DNA of 64,000 nucleotides from Thiobacillus sp. 63-78. GTDB taxonomy: Bacteria; Pseudomonadota; Gammaproteobacteria; Burkholderiales; Thiobacillaceae. The notes under the pieces are model-generated. The model saw nothing but the letters and a program-made list of their open reading frames with translations, searched no databases and had not been told where the DNA came from. Positions 41,086-54,315 of the stretch are shown here, piece after piece (the stretch's first letter is position 1; each line of letters starts with the position of its first letter). The DNA is taken from the NCBI GenBank assembly GCA_001899765.1, contig MKWM01000018.1, positions 1-64,000 of the forward strand. The letters run 5' to 3'. Made by a program: the position numbers and the translations under genes.

Positions 41086-41693
41086 CAGGGTGAAGCGGTC
41101 GGCGGAGAAAGGGCCGGTGCCTCGAACGACCAGACGTACCAGGGCGTGGCCAGTTCCCAGCGGTCGCCGCCGACCGCGCCGATGGACAGCGGCTTGGGAA
41201 GCTGCGACGTGTCGAGCCGCAGGCGCAGGCGGGCGTCGTAGCGTTGACCGCTCTTCAGGGCGCCGCGCTCCAGCACCTGCCACGCATCCACCTGCCCCAG
41301 CATGGCCAGTGCCTCGCCCAGCGTGGCGGCGGTACGGGTGGCGTAGCCAGCTTCGACGACATAGCGCCGCAGCAGCAGATGGTAATAAATCCGCATCTTG
41401 CGCACGGAATCGACGATATCTTCGTCAAACCACCAGCTACGCGGCCGCGTCACGTCCAGTTCAAGCAGGAAATACAGGTTGATGCCCCGGTTCAGCGCAT
41501 CCTCCAGGGTGCTGTTGAGTACGATATTGGCTTCGCCATCCAGCACATAACCTTGCGGCGTGGCGCGGATGGCCGCCTGACTGATCGTGCTTTTGTCGCT
41601 GGCCTGCGCAGCGCTCGCGACCGCCAGCCAGAATCCCAGCAACAGCCCGGCCAGCCAGCGAAGGGCGGAATCACGTCTTGCGCAACAGGGCAT
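41085..41693 (-). CDS. DUF4390 exported protein
   Basis: About 202 residues. A signal peptide (LRWLAGLLLGFWLAVASAAQA) is followed by a beta-rich domain with NRGINLYFLLELDVTRPRSWWFDE and YYHLLLRRYVVEAG, matching DUF4390, a family found between rsmB and ntrY in betaproteobacteria. Unknown function; the operon hints at a periplasmic accessory of the NtrY kinase, which is inference. Starts at 41708 and 41705 are also possible; all overlap the end of rsmB. Confidence 0.82.
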   Translation of the reverse strand: MPCCARRDSALRWLAGLLLGFWLAVASAAQASDKSTISQAAIRATPQGYVLDGEANIVLNSTLEDALNRGINLYFLLELDVTRPRSWWFDEDIVDSVRKMRIYYHLLLRRYVVEAGYATRTAATLGEALAMLGQVDAWQVLERGALKSGQRYDARLRLRLDTSQLPKPLSIGAVGGDRWELATPWYVWSFEAPALSPPTASP

Positions 41694-42924
41694 AAAAGAA
41701 ACCATCATGCTCGGTATCCGGCAGCAGTGTTCCGTCTGACAAAGGTTCAGGAAGCGTACCGCGTTCGGCGTCCGGATGACGCGTCAGGAACGCACGCACT
41801 TGCCCGTCGTTTTCTTCATTGAATATCGAACAGGTGGCATGAAGCAATGTACCACCCGGCGCCAGCAGCCGCCAGAGCGCATCCAGCATAACGGCCTGTT
41901 GCGCGGCAAATTGAGCGATATCCCCGGGACGGCGCAGCCATTTGATATCGGGATTGCGCCGGACCACGCCGGACGCGCTGCACGGCACGTCGGCCAGGAT
42001 GCGATCGAAAAGCCGGCCGTCCCACCAGGCCTCCGGCTGCGCGGCATCGCCCGCACGCACGGTGGCGGTGAGACGCAGCCGCTCGAGATTGTCCTGCACG
42101 CGTCCCAGCCGGGCGGCGTCGACGTCGAGCGCGGTCAGGTCCACGTCCGCGCGTTCCAGGATATGACCGCTCTTGCCGCCGGGCGCCGCGCAGGCGTCCA
42201 GCACCCGTTCGCCAGGCTGCGCATCCAGCAGGCGCGCGGCCCACTGCGCCCCGGCGTCCTGCACCGACACATGGCCTTCGGCGAAGCCGGGCAGGCTGTG
42301 CACCGCCACCGCGCGGTCGAGCGTGACGGCATCCGGGCCGGTTTGATGCGCGGGCAGGCCCGCCTCGCTGAGGCGCTGCAGAGTGCCTGCGACGTCGCCG
42401 TGGCGGCGATTGACGCGCAGGGTGAACGGCGGATGCAGCAGACTGGCTTGCAGAATGCCCTGCCAGGACGCCGGATACTGAACCTGCAGCTTGTCGATCC
42501 ACCAGTCGGGATGCGACCAGCGCGCGGACGGCTGGGCGTCGGCGAGGCTGTCCAGTTCGGCCCGGCGGCGCTGGAAATTGCGCAGCACTGCGTTGGCCAG
42601 TCCGCGCCGCCAGCCCGGGCCCGCCGCCGTGACGGCGTTGTGCACCACGGCGTGGGCGGGTGCGCGCGTGTAGGCCAGCTGGTACAGCGCCACCCGCAGC
42701 AGCCAGCCGAGTTGCGGATCGGTCAACGGGCGTTCCAGCAGCGCGGCCAGCCAGGCATCGAGCCGGCCCAGCTGGCGCAGGCTGCCGTACACGATGTCCT
42801 GCAGCGCGCCGCGTTCGCCCGGCGTGTCCAGTTGCTGGAGTTGCTGCGGCAGGATCTGGTGCAGGGCCGTACCGGCCAGCACCGTTTCCAGCACGCCGGC
42901 AGCCCGTTGCTGCAGCTTACGCAT
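41671..42924 (-). CDS. rsmB: 16S rRNA m5C967 methyltransferase
   Basis: 417 residues. An N-terminal NusB-like RNA-binding domain (RGALQDIVYGSLRQLGRLD, AVVHNAVTAAG) precedes the SAM methyltransferase domain (VLDACAAPGGKSGHILE, LADVPCSASGVVRRNPD with the PC catalytic motif, HATCSIFNEEN with the second cysteine). It methylates C967 of 16S rRNA. It is typically linked to fmt and def, as here. Confidence 0.96.
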   Translation of the reverse strand: MRKLQQRAAGVLETVLAGTALHQILPQQLQQLDTPGERGALQDIVYGSLRQLGRLDAWLAALLERPLTDPQLGWLLRVALYQLAYTRAPAHAVVHNAVTAAGPGWRRGLANAVLRNFQRRRAELDSLADAQPSARWSHPDWWIDKLQVQYPASWQGILQASLLHPPFTLRVNRRHGDVAGTLQRLSEAGLPAHQTGPDAVTLDRAVAVHSLPGFAEGHVSVQDAGAQWAARLLDAQPGERVLDACAAPGGKSGHILERADVDLTALDVDAARLGRVQDNLERLRLTATVRAGDAAQPEAWWDGRLFDRILADVPCSASGVVRRNPDIKWLRRPGDIAQFAAQQAVMLDALWRLLAPGGTLLHATCSIFNEENDGQVRAFLTRHPDAERGTLPEPLSDGTLLPDTEHDGFFYALLRKT

Positions 42925-43003
42925 TGAAATAAAGCCCGAGGGAGGTCTGCTGAGTCATCGAAGTACGCCGCGGCGGGGAGCGGCGGATGATAGCAGGCCG
43001 CCG

Positions 43004-43855
43004 TCAGGCTGGGCGCGCCCTCTGCAGCAGCCGCGCGACGCGCGCCTCGGTGGCGGGGTGCGTGGAAAACAGCCCGGCCAGCCCACCCCCGGAAAGCGGA
43101 TTGATGATCATCATCTGCGCCGTCTCCGGATGCGCTTCGGCCGTCGGCATCGGCAGACCCTTGGCGTAGGCCTCGATCTTCCGCAAGGCGCTGGCGAGCG
43201 CCTGCGGGTCGCCCGATATTTCAGCGCCGCCGGCATCGGCGCCGAATTCGCGGGTGCGCGAGATCGCCATCTGGATCAGCATCGCCGCGATCGGCGCGAC
43301 GATCATGATCGCGATGGCGAGGAGGGGATTGGCCGAACGTCCTTCGCTGTCGCGGCCCCCAAAAAACAGGCCGAAGTTGGCCAGCGCCGAGATCGCGCCG
43401 GCGATCGATGCCGACACGGTCGAAATCAGGGTGTCCCGGTTTTTCACATGCGTCAGCTCATGCCCCATCACACCGCGCAGTTCGCGCTCGGAGAGCAACT
43501 GCATGATGCCGCTGGTGGCCGCCACGGCCGCATGTTCCGGACTGCGCCCGGTGGCGAACGCGTTCGGCTGCGCCTCGTCGATGAGGTACACGCGCGGCAT
43601 CGGCAAGCCGGCGCGTGCGGACAGCTCCTGCACCATTGCGTAGAAACGGCCGCCGCTGCCGGCATCGACTTCGCGCGCGTGGTACATGGAGAGCACCATG
43701 CGGTCGGAATTCCAGTAGGCGAACAGGTTCATGCCCGCCCCGAACAACAGCGCAATCAGCATTCCCTGGGTACCGCCGATCGCCGCGCCGATGGCGCCGA
43801 ACAGCGCGATGATTCCAGCGAACAGGATGGAGGTCTTGACCCAGTTACCGAACAT
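43004..43855 (-). CDS. htpX: Membrane zinc metalloprotease HtpX
   Basis: 283 residues. Two N-terminal helices, the HExxH zinc site in [11 protein letters not shown], two further helices and the downstream glutamate in [12 protein letters not shown]. It degrades misfolded inner-membrane proteins. The ATG at 43855 is chosen because GAGGAG lies just upstream; an upstream frame extension lacks family similarity. It interrupts the usual fmt-rsmB adjacency. Confidence 0.96.
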   Translation of the reverse strand: MFGNWVKTSILFAGIIALFGAIGAAIGGTQGMLIALLFGAGMNLFAYWNSDRMVLSMYHAREVDAGSGGRFYAMVQELSARAGLPMPRVYLIDEAQPNAFATGRSPEHAAVAATSGIMQLLSERELRGVMGHELTHVKNRDTLISTVSASIAGAISALANFGLFFGGRDSEGRSANPLLAIAIMIVAPIAAMLIQMAISRTREFGADAGGAEISGDPQALASALRKIEAYAKGLPMPTAEAHPETAQMMIINPLSGGGLAGLFSTHPATEARVARLLQRARPA

Positions 43856-43923
43856 GCAAGGCTCCTCAAGACGCGCCCACAGGCACGCCAACGAGCGTTA
43901 GATGGGGATCGGCCAGCCGGGTT

Positions 43924-44844
43924 TCAATGACCGAGCCGGGTACCCGGTGCCACCGGCCGCCCGGCGAGAAATGCGTCGGCGCGCATCCGTTTGCCGCCTG
44001 CCGGCTGAATCTCCCGCAAGACCAGCGCGCCCCCGCCACAGGCGACGACCAGCCCCTCCGCGTCGGCGCGCAGGACGGTGCCCGGCTCGCCGGCATTCGA
44101 GACGGCCTTCGCCGCCCACACTTTCAGCGGCGCGCCGTCCAGCAGCGTCCATGCGCCGGGCGCCGGATGGTAGGCGCGCACGGCACGCGCCAGGACATCG
44201 GCTGGCTGGCGCCAGTCGAGCAGCGCTTCGTCCTTGCTGAGCTTGGCGGCATAGGTGGCCTGCGCCTCGTCCTGCGCCACCGGCACCCGCGTGGCGTCAT
44301 GCGCCAGCGCCGCGACGATGGCGGACGCGCCCGCCGCGGCCAGCACGTCGTGCAGGCTGGCGGCCGTGTCGTCGTCGCGGATCGGCACCACGCTCTTCGA
44401 CAGCATCGCCCCGGTGTCGAGGCCCGCGTCCATCTGCATGATGGTGATACCGGTCTCTGCGTCGCCTGCCAGAATCGCGCGCTGGATCGGCGCCGCGCCG
44501 CGCCAGCGCGGCAGCAGCGAGGCATGGATGTTGAGACAGCCGAGGCGCGGCAGGTCGAGCACCGCCTGCGGCAGGATCAGGCCATAGGCGGCGACCACCA
44601 TGACGTCGGCCGCCACGGCACGCAGTTCGGCCTGGGCCTCGGGCGATTTCAGGCTGACCGGCTGCGACACCGGCAACCCGCGCGCCAGCGCGGCCTGCTT
44701 GACCGCACTGGGCGTGAGCTTCATGCCGCGTCCGGCCGGGCGGTCGGGCTGGGTCAGCACCAGGGCGATGTCATGTCCGGCATCGGCCAGGGCATTGAGC
44801 GCGGCCGCCGCGAACGGCGGCGTGCCGGCAAAAATGATGCGCAT
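43924..44844 (-). CDS. fmt: Methionyl-tRNA formyltransferase
   Basis: 306 residues. It formylates initiator Met-t[22 protein letters not shown] starts the domain, and the active-site region is [24 protein letters not shown] with the conserved Asn-His pair. [11 protein letters not shown] follows. It lies 12 bases after def in the same operon. Confidence 0.97.
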   Translation of the reverse strand: MRIIFAGTPPFAAAALNALADAGHDIALVLTQPDRPAGRGMKLTPSAVKQAALARGLPVSQPVSLKSPEAQAELRAVAADVMVVAAYGLILPQAVLDLPRLGCLNIHASLLPRWRGAAPIQRAILAGDAETGITIMQMDAGLDTGAMLSKSVVPIRDDDTAASLHDVLAAAGASAIVAALAHDATRVPVAQDEAQATYAAKLSKDEALLDWRQPADVLARAVRAYHPAPGAWTLLDGAPLKVWAAKAVSNAGEPGTVLRADAEGLVVACGGGALVLREIQPAGGKRMRADAFLAGRPVAPGTRLGH

Positions 44845-44856
44845 GGCAAGGAAAGC

Positions 44857-45390
44857 TCAGAGCGAGGCACGCACCGGCGCCGCGTCGGGCCGATGTTCGC
44901 GCGCCTGCTTCAGCAGTTTGGTCCGGATGCGGTTGCGCTTGAGGCTGGACAGGTAATCGACGAATACCTTGCCCATCAGATGATCCATTTCGTGCTGGAT
45001 GCACACGGCCAGCAAGCCGTCGGCGTCGAGTTCGAACGACTGGCCGTCGCGGTCCAGCGCACGCACGGTGACGCGTTCCGCACGCGTCACCTTGTCGAAG
45101 ATCCCCGGCACCGACAGGCAGCCCTCTTCGCTTTCCTCGGTGCCGGACTGCGCGATGATCTCCGGATTGATGAAGACACGCAACTGGTCATGGGTTTCGG
45201 ACACGTCGATGACGATGACGCGCTCGTGGACGTCGACCTGGGTGGCGGCCAGACCGATGCCGGGCGCCGCGTACATGGTCTCGGCCATGTCGTCGACCAG
45301 CGTGCGGATGCGGTCGTCCACCCCCTTCACCGGCTTGGCGACGGTGTGCAGGCGCGCATCGGGGTAATGCAAAATATCGAGTCTGGCCAT
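44857..45390 (-). CDS. def: Peptide deformylase
   Basis: 177 residues. All three metal-site motifs are present: [16 protein letters not shown] (Cys ligand) and [10 protein letters not shown] (two His ligands and catalytic Glu). It removes the formyl group from nascent proteins, the partner reaction to Fmt. It is the first gene of the leftward def-fmt-htpX-rsmB block and is divergent from the LysM gene. Confidence 0.97.
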   Translation of the reverse strand: MARLDILHYPDARLHTVAKPVKGVDDRIRTLVDDMAETMYAAPGIGLAATQVDVHERVIVIDVSETHDQLRVFINPEIIAQSGTEESEEGCLSVPGIFDKVTRAERVTVRALDRDGQSFELDADGLLAVCIQHEMDHLMGKVFVDYLSSLKRNRIRTKLLKQAREHRPDAAPVRASL

Positions 45391-45506
45391 AACTAAAGTC
45401 TAAGAATTGAATGGGCTGGACGCGAACTTTGATGCAGAATCCGCGTTTTGTCGCGCACAACCCTAAATATGAGGCGGCAGATAGCCGTAAGCTAAGCGCA
45501 CAGTAT

Positions 45507-45524
45507 ATTTTCAACGCTGAAAAT
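45507..45524. promoter_or_regulatory. Inverted repeat upstream of the LysM gene
   Basis: ATTTTCA-ACGC-TGAAAAT lies in the divergent promoter region between def and the LysM gene, 33 bases before the GTG start. It could be an operator or a leader hairpin; nothing else identifies a regulator. Confidence 0.4.
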
Positions 45525-45557
45525 TAGACAGACTCTAAATAAATGGAGGGTTCCCCC

Positions 45558-46757
45558 GTGCGTCAACTCGTCGTTTCACTCGCCCTGCTGCTGGCCAGTA
45601 CCACCGTGCTGGCCGACACCCTTAAACTGCAGGACAACGCACCCGACCAATACGTCGTGGTCAAAGGCGATACGCTGTGGGACATTTCCGGACGGTTCCT
45701 CAAGGACCCCTGGCGCTGGCCCCAGATCTGGAAGATGAACCGGGCCGAAATCAAGAATCCGCACTGGATCTATCCCGGCGACCTGATCGTGCTCGACCGC
45801 AGCGGCAAGGAACCGCGCCTGTCGCTGGTCAAGGGCGACAAGGGTGGCATGGAGACCGTCAAGCTGTCGCCCGGCGTGCGCGCAACCGAGATCGGCAACC
45901 ATGCGATTCCACCCATCCCCGTCCGCGTGATTCACCCCTTCCTGTCGCAGCCCCGCGTGGTGGCCAAGGGCGCGCTCGACGATGCGCCCTTCATTCTGGG
46001 CAGCAACGTCGAACGGGTGGTGCTGGGTTCGGGTGACGATGCGTTCGCCACCGGCGGAAAACCGGGCGTCACGCGCTGGAATGTGCTGCGGCCCGGCAAG
46101 ACGCTGAAGGATCCGGAAACCGGCGAAGTCCTGGGCTATGAAGTCGAATACCTCGGTGACGCCCGCACGCTGACGGAAGGCGCGCCGCAAAAAATCCGCA
46201 TCACCCAGTCGGTGCGGGAAATCCTGCCCAAGGACAAGCTGGTGGAAGCGGACAACAGCACCACGTTCGAATACCTTCCGCATTCGCCTGAAGGCAGGAT
46301 CCGCGGCCGCATCATCTCGGCCTATGGCAGCCTGTCCGACAGCGGGCGCTACCAGACCGTCGTCATCAACCGCGGCAGCCGCGACGGCCTGGAGCCCGGC
46401 CATGTGCTGGCGGTGTACCGCGAAGGCCAGGCGGTGACGCTGACGCGCGACGAAAAAGACCGCATGGCCTGGGTCAATGAAAAATCCGCGGGGATTCCCG
46501 ATGGCGGCGCCTGGCTGTACAGCGACGTGCGCTGCCTGAAGGAAGACGGCAAGGCCACGTATGATCAAATCGTCGACGTGCGCAATTCCTTCCGCAGCAC
46601 CTGCCTTGGCAACAGCAGCGACCGTGCCGTCAAGCTGCCCGACGACCGCAGCGGCCTGGTCATGGTCTACCGGGTGTATGACCGCGTGTCCTACGCGCTC
46701 ATCATGCAGTCGGAAGGTCCGGTTTACCTGCTCGACGCCGTGAAAAACCCGGATTGA
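45558..46757 (+). CDS. Exported LysM-domain protein
   Basis: 399 residues. A signal peptide (SLALLLASTTVLA) is followed by one LysM domain (YVVVKGDTLWDISGRFLKDPWRWPQIWKMN, as a block from about residue 31) that binds peptidoglycan glycan chains, then a long domain without recognised motif. The family is conserved directly upstream of dprA in many betaproteobacteria; a cell-wall role is inferred. GTG at 45558 is chosen over the ATG at 45543 because GGAGGG sits 7 bases before the GTG and would lie inside the gene otherwise. Confidence 0.88.
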   Translation: MRQLVVSLALLLASTTVLADTLKLQDNAPDQYVVVKGDTLWDISGRFLKDPWRWPQIWKMNRAEIKNPHWIYPGDLIVLDRSGKEPRLSLVKGDKGGMETVKLSPGVRATEIGNHAIPPIPVRVIHPFLSQPRVVAKGALDDAPFILGSNVERVVLGSGDDAFATGGKPGVTRWNVLRPGKTLKDPETGEVLGYEVEYLGDARTLTEGAPQKIRITQSVREILPKDKLVEADNSTTFEYLPHSPEGRIRGRIISAYGSLSDSGRYQTVVINRGSRDGLEPGHVLAVYREGQAVTLTRDEKDRMAWVNEKSAGIPDGGAWLYSDVRCLKEDGKATYDQIVDVRNSFRSTCLGNSSDRAVKLPDDRSGLVMVYRVYDRVSYALIMQSEGPVYLLDAVKNPD

Positions 46758-47872
46758 ACGAACTGGACGCCTGGCTGCGCCTCGCCCTCCTTCCGGGGGT
46801 GGGCAACACCAGCCTGATCCGCCTGCTCACGGCCTTCGGCTCTCCGGAGGCCGTTTTGTCGTCCGGCCGCGGCGCGCTGGCGGCCCACCTCACGCCGGCC
46901 CAGTGCGACACCCTGCTGGCCGGCCCCGACGCCGTAGCGCTTGACGCCGCCCTGGGCTGGCTCGACCAGCCCGGCAACAGCCTGATGACCCTGGCGGACG
47001 CGGATTATCCCAAAACCCTGCTCGAGATCGCCGATCCGCCGGCCATGCTGTACTGCAAGGGGACACGCGATCTGCTCAACCGGCCCGCGCTGGGCATCGT
47101 CGGTAGCCGTAACGCCACCCCGCAGGGCGTGCGCGATGCCGAGGCCTTCGCCCACGCGCTGTCGGATGCCGGACTCACCATCGTCAGCGGGCTCGCGCTC
47201 GGCATCGACGCCGCGGCGCATCGCGGCGGGCTGGCCGGCGCGGGTTCGAGCATCGCCGTCATCGGCACCGGACTCGACCGCATCTACCCCGCGCGCAACA
47301 AGGCGCTGGCGCATCAACTGGCAGAAAATGGCCTGATCGTGTCGGAGTTTGCACTCGGCACGCCGCCCCTGCCCGGCCATTTTCCGCGCCGCAACCGGCT
47401 GATCAGCGGCCTCGCGCGTGGCGTGCTGGTGGTGGAAGCCGCACCCGGCAGCGGCTCGCTCATCACGGCACGCGTAGCCGCCGAACAGGGACGCGAGGTA
47501 TTCGCCATCCCCGGCTCGATCCATTCTCCGCTGGCGCGCGGCTGCCATGCGCTGATCAAGCAGGGCGCCAAACTGGTCGAATCGGCCGCCGACATTCTCG
47601 ACGAACTGGCCTGGCCGCAACGGCTGGGTCCGCCAGTGCTGCGCCAAGACCGTCCGCAGGACGAGTGTCTGGCGGCGGACCCCTTGCGGGTACGGCCGGA
47701 AACTCCGGCCGACCCAGTCCTGGATGCGCTGGACGGCGCGCCCACAACGCTCGATACCCTCGCACAAAGAACCGGGTTGACGCTGGATGCGCTTTCGGCG
47801 AAGCTGTTGACGCTTGAACTGGATGGGCACATTGCGTCCTTGCCCGGCGGGCGTTACCAAAAAATCCACTGA
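46754..47872 (+). CDS. dprA: DNA-processing protein DprA
   Basis: 372 residues. The SAM-like N-terminus (LRLALLPGVGNTSLIRLL) precedes the Rossmann domain (GIVGSRNATPQG, SGLALGIDAAAHRGGL, GTGLDRIYPARN, SLITARVAAEQGREVFAIPGS) and a C-terminal winged helix. DprA protects incoming single-stranded DNA and loads RecA in natural transformation. There is no ATG; TTG at 46754 overlaps the stop of the LysM gene by 3 bases (TTGA). Confidence 0.94.
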   Translation: MNELDAWLRLALLPGVGNTSLIRLLTAFGSPEAVLSSGRGALAAHLTPAQCDTLLAGPDAVALDAALGWLDQPGNSLMTLADADYPKTLLEIADPPAMLYCKGTRDLLNRPALGIVGSRNATPQGVRDAEAFAHALSDAGLTIVSGLALGIDAAAHRGGLAGAGSSIAVIGTGLDRIYPARNKALAHQLAENGLIVSEFALGTPPLPGHFPRRNRLISGLARGVLVVEAAPGSGSLITARVAAEQGREVFAIPGSIHSPLARGCHALIKQGAKLVESAADILDELAWPQRLGPPVLRQDRPQDECLAADPLRVRPETPADPVLDALDGAPTTLDTLAQRTGLTLDALSAKLLTLELDGHIASLPGGRYQKIH

Positions 47873-47876
47873 CACT

Positions 47877-48323
47877 ATGCTCGATATCCTGGTTTATCTG
47901 TATGAAAGCTTCCGCATGGCGGAGCTGGCGCCCGATCGCGACGCGCTGGAAAAACGTCTGTTTGCCGCCGGGTTCGAAGAATCCGACATCAATGCCGCCC
48001 TCGACTGGTATGCCAATCTGACCGGCAGCGCCACCCACGAACGGCTCGCGCAGGCCTACGACCGCCATTACGCCGCCGAAGAGCTGGAGCGCCTCAACGA
48101 GGCCTGCCGCGGCGAACTCGCGTTTCTGGTCGGCGCCGAAATACTCGACCCCGAATCGCGCGAATGGGTCATATCCGGTCTGATGGCGCTGGGCGGCGAG
48201 GACATCGAGCCCGACCACGTGCGCTGGATGACGCTGATCGTGCTGTGGAGCCGCGGCCTGATCGAACATTTCACCCATCTGGAAGACATGCTGCTGAATC
48301 ACGAGCCTGGACGTTTGCACTGA
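47877..48323 (+). CDS. smg: Smg protein (DUF494)
   Basis: 148 residues. MLDILVYLYESFRMAELAPDRD and GLMALGGEDIEPDHVRWMTLIVLWSR, read as blocks, match the Smg/DUF494 family, small acidic cytoplasmic proteins of unknown function located between dprA and topA, as here. It starts 4 bases after dprA. Confidence 0.94.
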   Translation: MLDILVYLYESFRMAELAPDRDALEKRLFAAGFEESDINAALDWYANLTGSATHERLAQAYDRHYAAEELERLNEACRGELAFLVGAEILDPESREWVISGLMALGGEDIEPDHVRWMTLIVLWSRGLIEHFTHLEDMLLNHEPGRLH

Positions 48324-48334
48324 ATCGAATAACC

Positions 48335-50868
<2,534 letters not shown>

Positions 50869-50872
<4 letters not shown>

Positions 50873-51249
50873 GCGCTCCGCCCAGGCTGCTCATGCTCAA
50901 TGCCTTCATCAGCACGGCGGGCTACAAGAAGCTGTATCAGGACCTCGGATTCGAGGTCGCCACCGAGTGGTCGGAACGCAAGGCCATCAGTCTGCTGCGC
51001 AAAATCTCTCCCGCCGTGATCGTGGCCGATTTTTACCATCAGGCCGATTTCCGTGACCGCCTGTCCAATCTCGAATCGCTGCTGGCTGCCGCACAGAGCG
51101 CGCCCCATACCCGTATTCTGGTGTTCTACGAAGCGGCGCACCAGGCCGTACTCGACAAGGTCCGTGCGCGTTTGCGGATCGACGCGGCACTGTGCTTGCC
51201 CGTTCAGGAAGATCAACTGCGTAGCACCCTGCAGGCCTGGCTGGACTGA
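50869..51249 (+). CDS. Small pseudo-receiver-like protein coupled to topA
   Basis: 126 residues. The length and predicted alternating strands and helices resemble a CheY-like receiver, with Asp54 (VIVADFYHQ) where the phospho-acceptor would be. The acidic pair near residues 10-12 is replaced by LNA, and the conserved Lys before the last helix by Leu-Pro (CLPVQEDQL). So it is probably not phosphorylated in the normal way. The family is only inferred. It overlaps topA by 4 bases and should be co-translated with it. Confidence 0.6.
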
Positions 51250-51399
51250 AGGCCTTTTCCGGGCATTGGCTCCGACGCGGCATGGCGCGGGCGTTCTGCC
51301 GATCCGCGTTGGCGCGACCGGCCTGCTATGCTCAGACGGCAAACCCACCGTACGGATTGACGGCGGCATGATCGCCGGCAACCGGAGAATGGATCGAAC

Positions 51400-54099
51400 A
51401 TGGCCGCCCCGCGCACCGACTCCCCGCACGTCTCGCGCCGCGCCTCCGCGGCGGGGGTGGAGCAGGCGCGCGCCGCCGCGCAAGGCCGCGACAGTCCGGA
51501 GTGGCGCCGCTGGGGGCCGTACCTCAGCGAACGCCAGTGGGGGACCGTGCGCGAGGATTACAGCGCGGACGGCGACGCCTGGAATTATTTCAGCCACCAG
51601 GAAGCGCGCAGCCGCGCGTATCGCTGGGGCGAGGACGGCATTGCCGGCCTCTGCGACAAATACCAGCACCTGTGCCTGGCGCTGGTGCTGTGGAACGGGC
51701 AGGACCCGATCCTCAAGGAACGGCTGTTCGGGCTCACCAACAGCGAAGCCAACCACGGCGAGGATGTGAAGGAGCTCTACTACTACCTGGACGCCACCCC
51801 GACCCACTCCTACCTCAAGATGCTTTACAAGTATCCGCAGTGTGCGTTTCCCTACGCCCGCCTGGCGGAAGAGAACCGGCGCCGCACCCGGGACATGCCT
51901 GAATTCGAACTGGCCGACTGTGGCGTGTTCGACGATGACTGCTATTTCGACGTCTATGTCGAATACGCCAAGGCCGGCCCGCACGACATCCTGATGCAGG
52001 TGACCGCGCACAACCGCGGCAAGCAGGCCGCGCCCTTGCATGTCCTGCCGCAACTCTGGTTCAGGAACGAATGGGCGTGGGGCGAGCCGGATGCCAGGCC
52101 GGAGCTGTCGATCGGCGACGCGGGCGGCATCGAGGCGCGCCACGCCCGGCTGGGCACCTATTACTGCTATCTGGACGGCGCCCCCGAACGGCTGTTCTGC
52201 GACAACGACACCAACACCCCGCGCCTGTACGGCACGTCGGATGCGGGCTATTTCAAGGATGCGTTCCACGATTACGTGGTCGACGGCCGGCACGAGGCGG
52301 TCAACCCGGCACGCACCGGCACCAAGGCCGCCGGACACTTCATTTTCGAGGTGCTCGCCCATGGCAGCGTGACGGTTCGCCTGCGCCTGACGAACACCCC
52401 GCTGATGCAACCGTTCGGGGATTTCACGCCGATTCTGGCGCAGCGCCGCGCCGAGGCCGACGCCTACTACAGCGAATTGCAGACGGGCATCGACGACGCG
52501 GACGCACGCCTGATCCAGCGCCAGGCCCTTGCTGGCCTGATCTGGAACAAGCAGTTTTATTACTTTGACATCCCACGCTGGCTGAATGGCGACCCCGGCC
52601 TGCCAGCGCCGCCACCGGCACGCAAACAGGGGCGCAACCACGATTGGGGCCACCTCAATAATGCCGACGTGATTTCAATGCCCGACAAGTGGGAATACCC
52701 CTGGTACGCGGCGTGGGATCTGGCCTTCCACTGCATCCCTCTGGCCATGATCGATCCGGAATTTGCCAAGGACCAGCTCGTTCTGATGACACGCGAGTGG
52801 TATATGCACCCCAACGGCCAGATGCCCGCCTACGAGTGGGCGTTTGGCGATGTGAACCCGCCGGTTCACGCCTGGGCCGCGTGGGAGGTGTACAAGACCG
52901 AACGCGACGCCCACGGCGGCAAGGGCGACACGGCGTTTCTGGAGCGCATCCTGCACAAGCTGCTGTTCAACTTCACCTGGTGGGTGAACCGCAAGGACCC
53001 GGCCGGACATAACGTCTTTCAGGGCGGATTTCTTGGCCTCGACAATATCGGGCTGTTCAACCGCAGCACGCCGCTGCCCAATGGCGGCACCATCAACCAG
53101 GCCGACAGCACCAGCTGGATGGCCATGTACTGCCTGAACCTGATGCGTATCTCGCTTGAGCTTGCGCAGAGCAACCCGGTCTACGAGGACATTGCGACCA
53201 AGTTCTTCGAGCACTTCCTCTACATCGCCCGGGCCATGAACAATATCGGCGACGAAGGCATCGGCCTGTGGGACGAGGAAGACCAGTTCTTCTACGACGT
53301 GCTGCGTTTTCCCGATGGCCGCATGCTGCCCCTGCGGGTGCGCTCCATGGTCGGCCTGATTCCGTTGTTCGCCGTCGAGATCATCGAGCCGGACATGCTG
53401 GAACGTCTCCCCAACTTCAAGCGCCGGCTCGAATGGTTCATGAAATATCGCCCGGAACTGGCCGCCCTGGTTTCCCGCTGGCTGGAACCCGGACGCGGCA
53501 ACCGCCGCCTGCTGTCGCTGTTGCGTCCGCATCGCATGCGGCGCGTGTTGCAGCGCATGCTGGATGAAAACGAATTCCTGTCCGACTACGGCGTGCGCTC
53601 GCTTTCCCGCGCCCACCTCGATCAGCCCTGTACCTTTTCTCTCGACGGCCGCTCCATCAGCGTGAGCTACGAACCGGGAGAGTCGACGTCCGGCCTGTTC
53701 GGCGGCAATTCCAACTGGCGCGGGCCCATCTGGTTCCCGGTCAATTATCTACTGGTGGATGCCCTGTACCGTTTCGCCGATTTTTACGGTCCGGCGCTGA
53801 AGGTGGAATATCCGACCGGCTCCGGTCATGCGCTGAGTCTCGATCAGGTCGCCGACGCGCTGACAGGCCGGCTCACCGCCCTCTTTCACCGGGACCGGCA
53901 CGGCGACCGTCCGATATACGGAGGCGCGGACAAACTTCGCAGCGATCCCCACTTCCGCGACCATATCTTGTTCCACGAGTATTTTCACGGCGATAGCGGA
54001 CGCGGCATGGGCGCCTCGCATCAGACGGGATGGACCGGCCTGATCGCGAAACTGCTGCAACCCCGTTCATTACGCTCCGTGTGGCCTGCTTCGGATTGA
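51400..54099 (+). CDS. GH63/MGH1-like glucosidase family protein
   Basis: 899 residues, cytoplasmic (no signal peptide). The N-terminal block [20 protein letters not shown] and [11 protein letters not shown], and [21 protein letters not shown], are characteristic of the bacterial glucosidase family related to GH63 mannosylglycerate hydrolases. The (alpha/alpha)6 catalytic part contains [30 protein letters not shown] and [18 protein letters not shown]. It probably cleaves an alpha-glucosidic or mannosidic compatible solute or storage sugar; the substrate is unknown. It stands alone among housekeeping genes, with 150 non-coding bases before and a possible gene remnant after, so it may be an insertion in the lineage. 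Confidence 0.85.
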   Translation: MAAPRTDSPHVSRRASAAGVEQARAAAQGRDSPEWRRWGPYLSERQWGTVREDYSADGDAWNYFSHQEARSRAYRWGEDGIAGLCDKYQHLCLALVLWNGQDPILKERLFGLTNSEANHGEDVKELYYYLDATPTHSYLKMLYKYPQCAFPYARLAEENRRRTRDMPEFELADCGVFDDDCYFDVYVEYAKAGPHDILMQVTAHNRGKQAAPLHVLPQLWFRNEWAWGEPDARPELSIGDAGGIEARHARLGTYYCYLDGAPERLFCDNDTNTPRLYGTSDAGYFKDAFHDYVVDGRHEAVNPARTGTKAAGHFIFEVLAHGSVTVRLRLTNTPLMQPFGDFTPILAQRRAEADAYYSELQTGIDDADARLIQRQALAGLIWNKQFYYFDIPRWLNGDPGLPAPPPARKQGRNHDWGHLNNADVISMPDKWEYPWYAAWDLAFHCIPLAMIDPEFAKDQLVLMTREWYMHPNGQMPAYEWAFGDVNPPVHAWAAWEVYKTERDAHGGKGDTAFLERILHKLLFNFTWWVNRKDPAGHNVFQGGFLGLDNIGLFNRSTPLPNGGTINQADSTSWMAMYCLNLMRISLELAQSNPVYEDIATKFFEHFLYIARAMNNIGDEGIGLWDEEDQFFYDVLRFPDGRMLPLRVRSMVGLIPLFAVEIIEPDMLERLPNFKRRLEWFMKYRPELAALVSRWLEPGRGNRRLLSLLRPHRMRRVLQRMLDENEFLSDYGVRSLSRAHLDQPCTFSLDGRSISVSYEPGESTSGLFGGNSNWRGPIWFPVNYLLVDALYRFADFYGPALKVEYPTGSGHALSLDQVADALTGRLTALFHRDRHGDRPIYGGADKLRSDPHFRDHILFHEYFHGDSGRGMGASHQTGWTGLIAKLLQPRSLRSVWPASD

Positions 54100-54100
54100 C

Positions 54101-54238
54101 CTAGTTTGAGCGAACAGGGTTGGCTCCGTTCTTCATGTTGCGACGAAGCGATCGCGCAGCAATCGGGTCGAGTACTTCTAGCTGGTTGATAGCCCGAAGC
54201 GCCACATCCCTGTCACCTTGAGCCAGATTGGCGTCGAT
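54101..54238 (-). pseudogene. Possible 3' remnant of a lost gene
   Basis: A minus-strand open frame of 45 codons closed upstream by TAA and with no start codon. It reads DANLAQGDRDVALRAINQLE then VLDPIAARSLRRNMKNG, ending at TAG 54103-54101. The sequence has protein-like composition and lies in an otherwise non-coding 216-base gap, so it may be the tail of a decayed gene. I cannot name its family. It may also be chance. Confidence 0.25.
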
Positions 54239-54315
54239 TTAAAAGCATTCAAAAACACAAACGTCACAGGTTACCCTTCACCATGGCGGAAGGGGCCTTA
54301 TGAGGGTCCAGCGGC

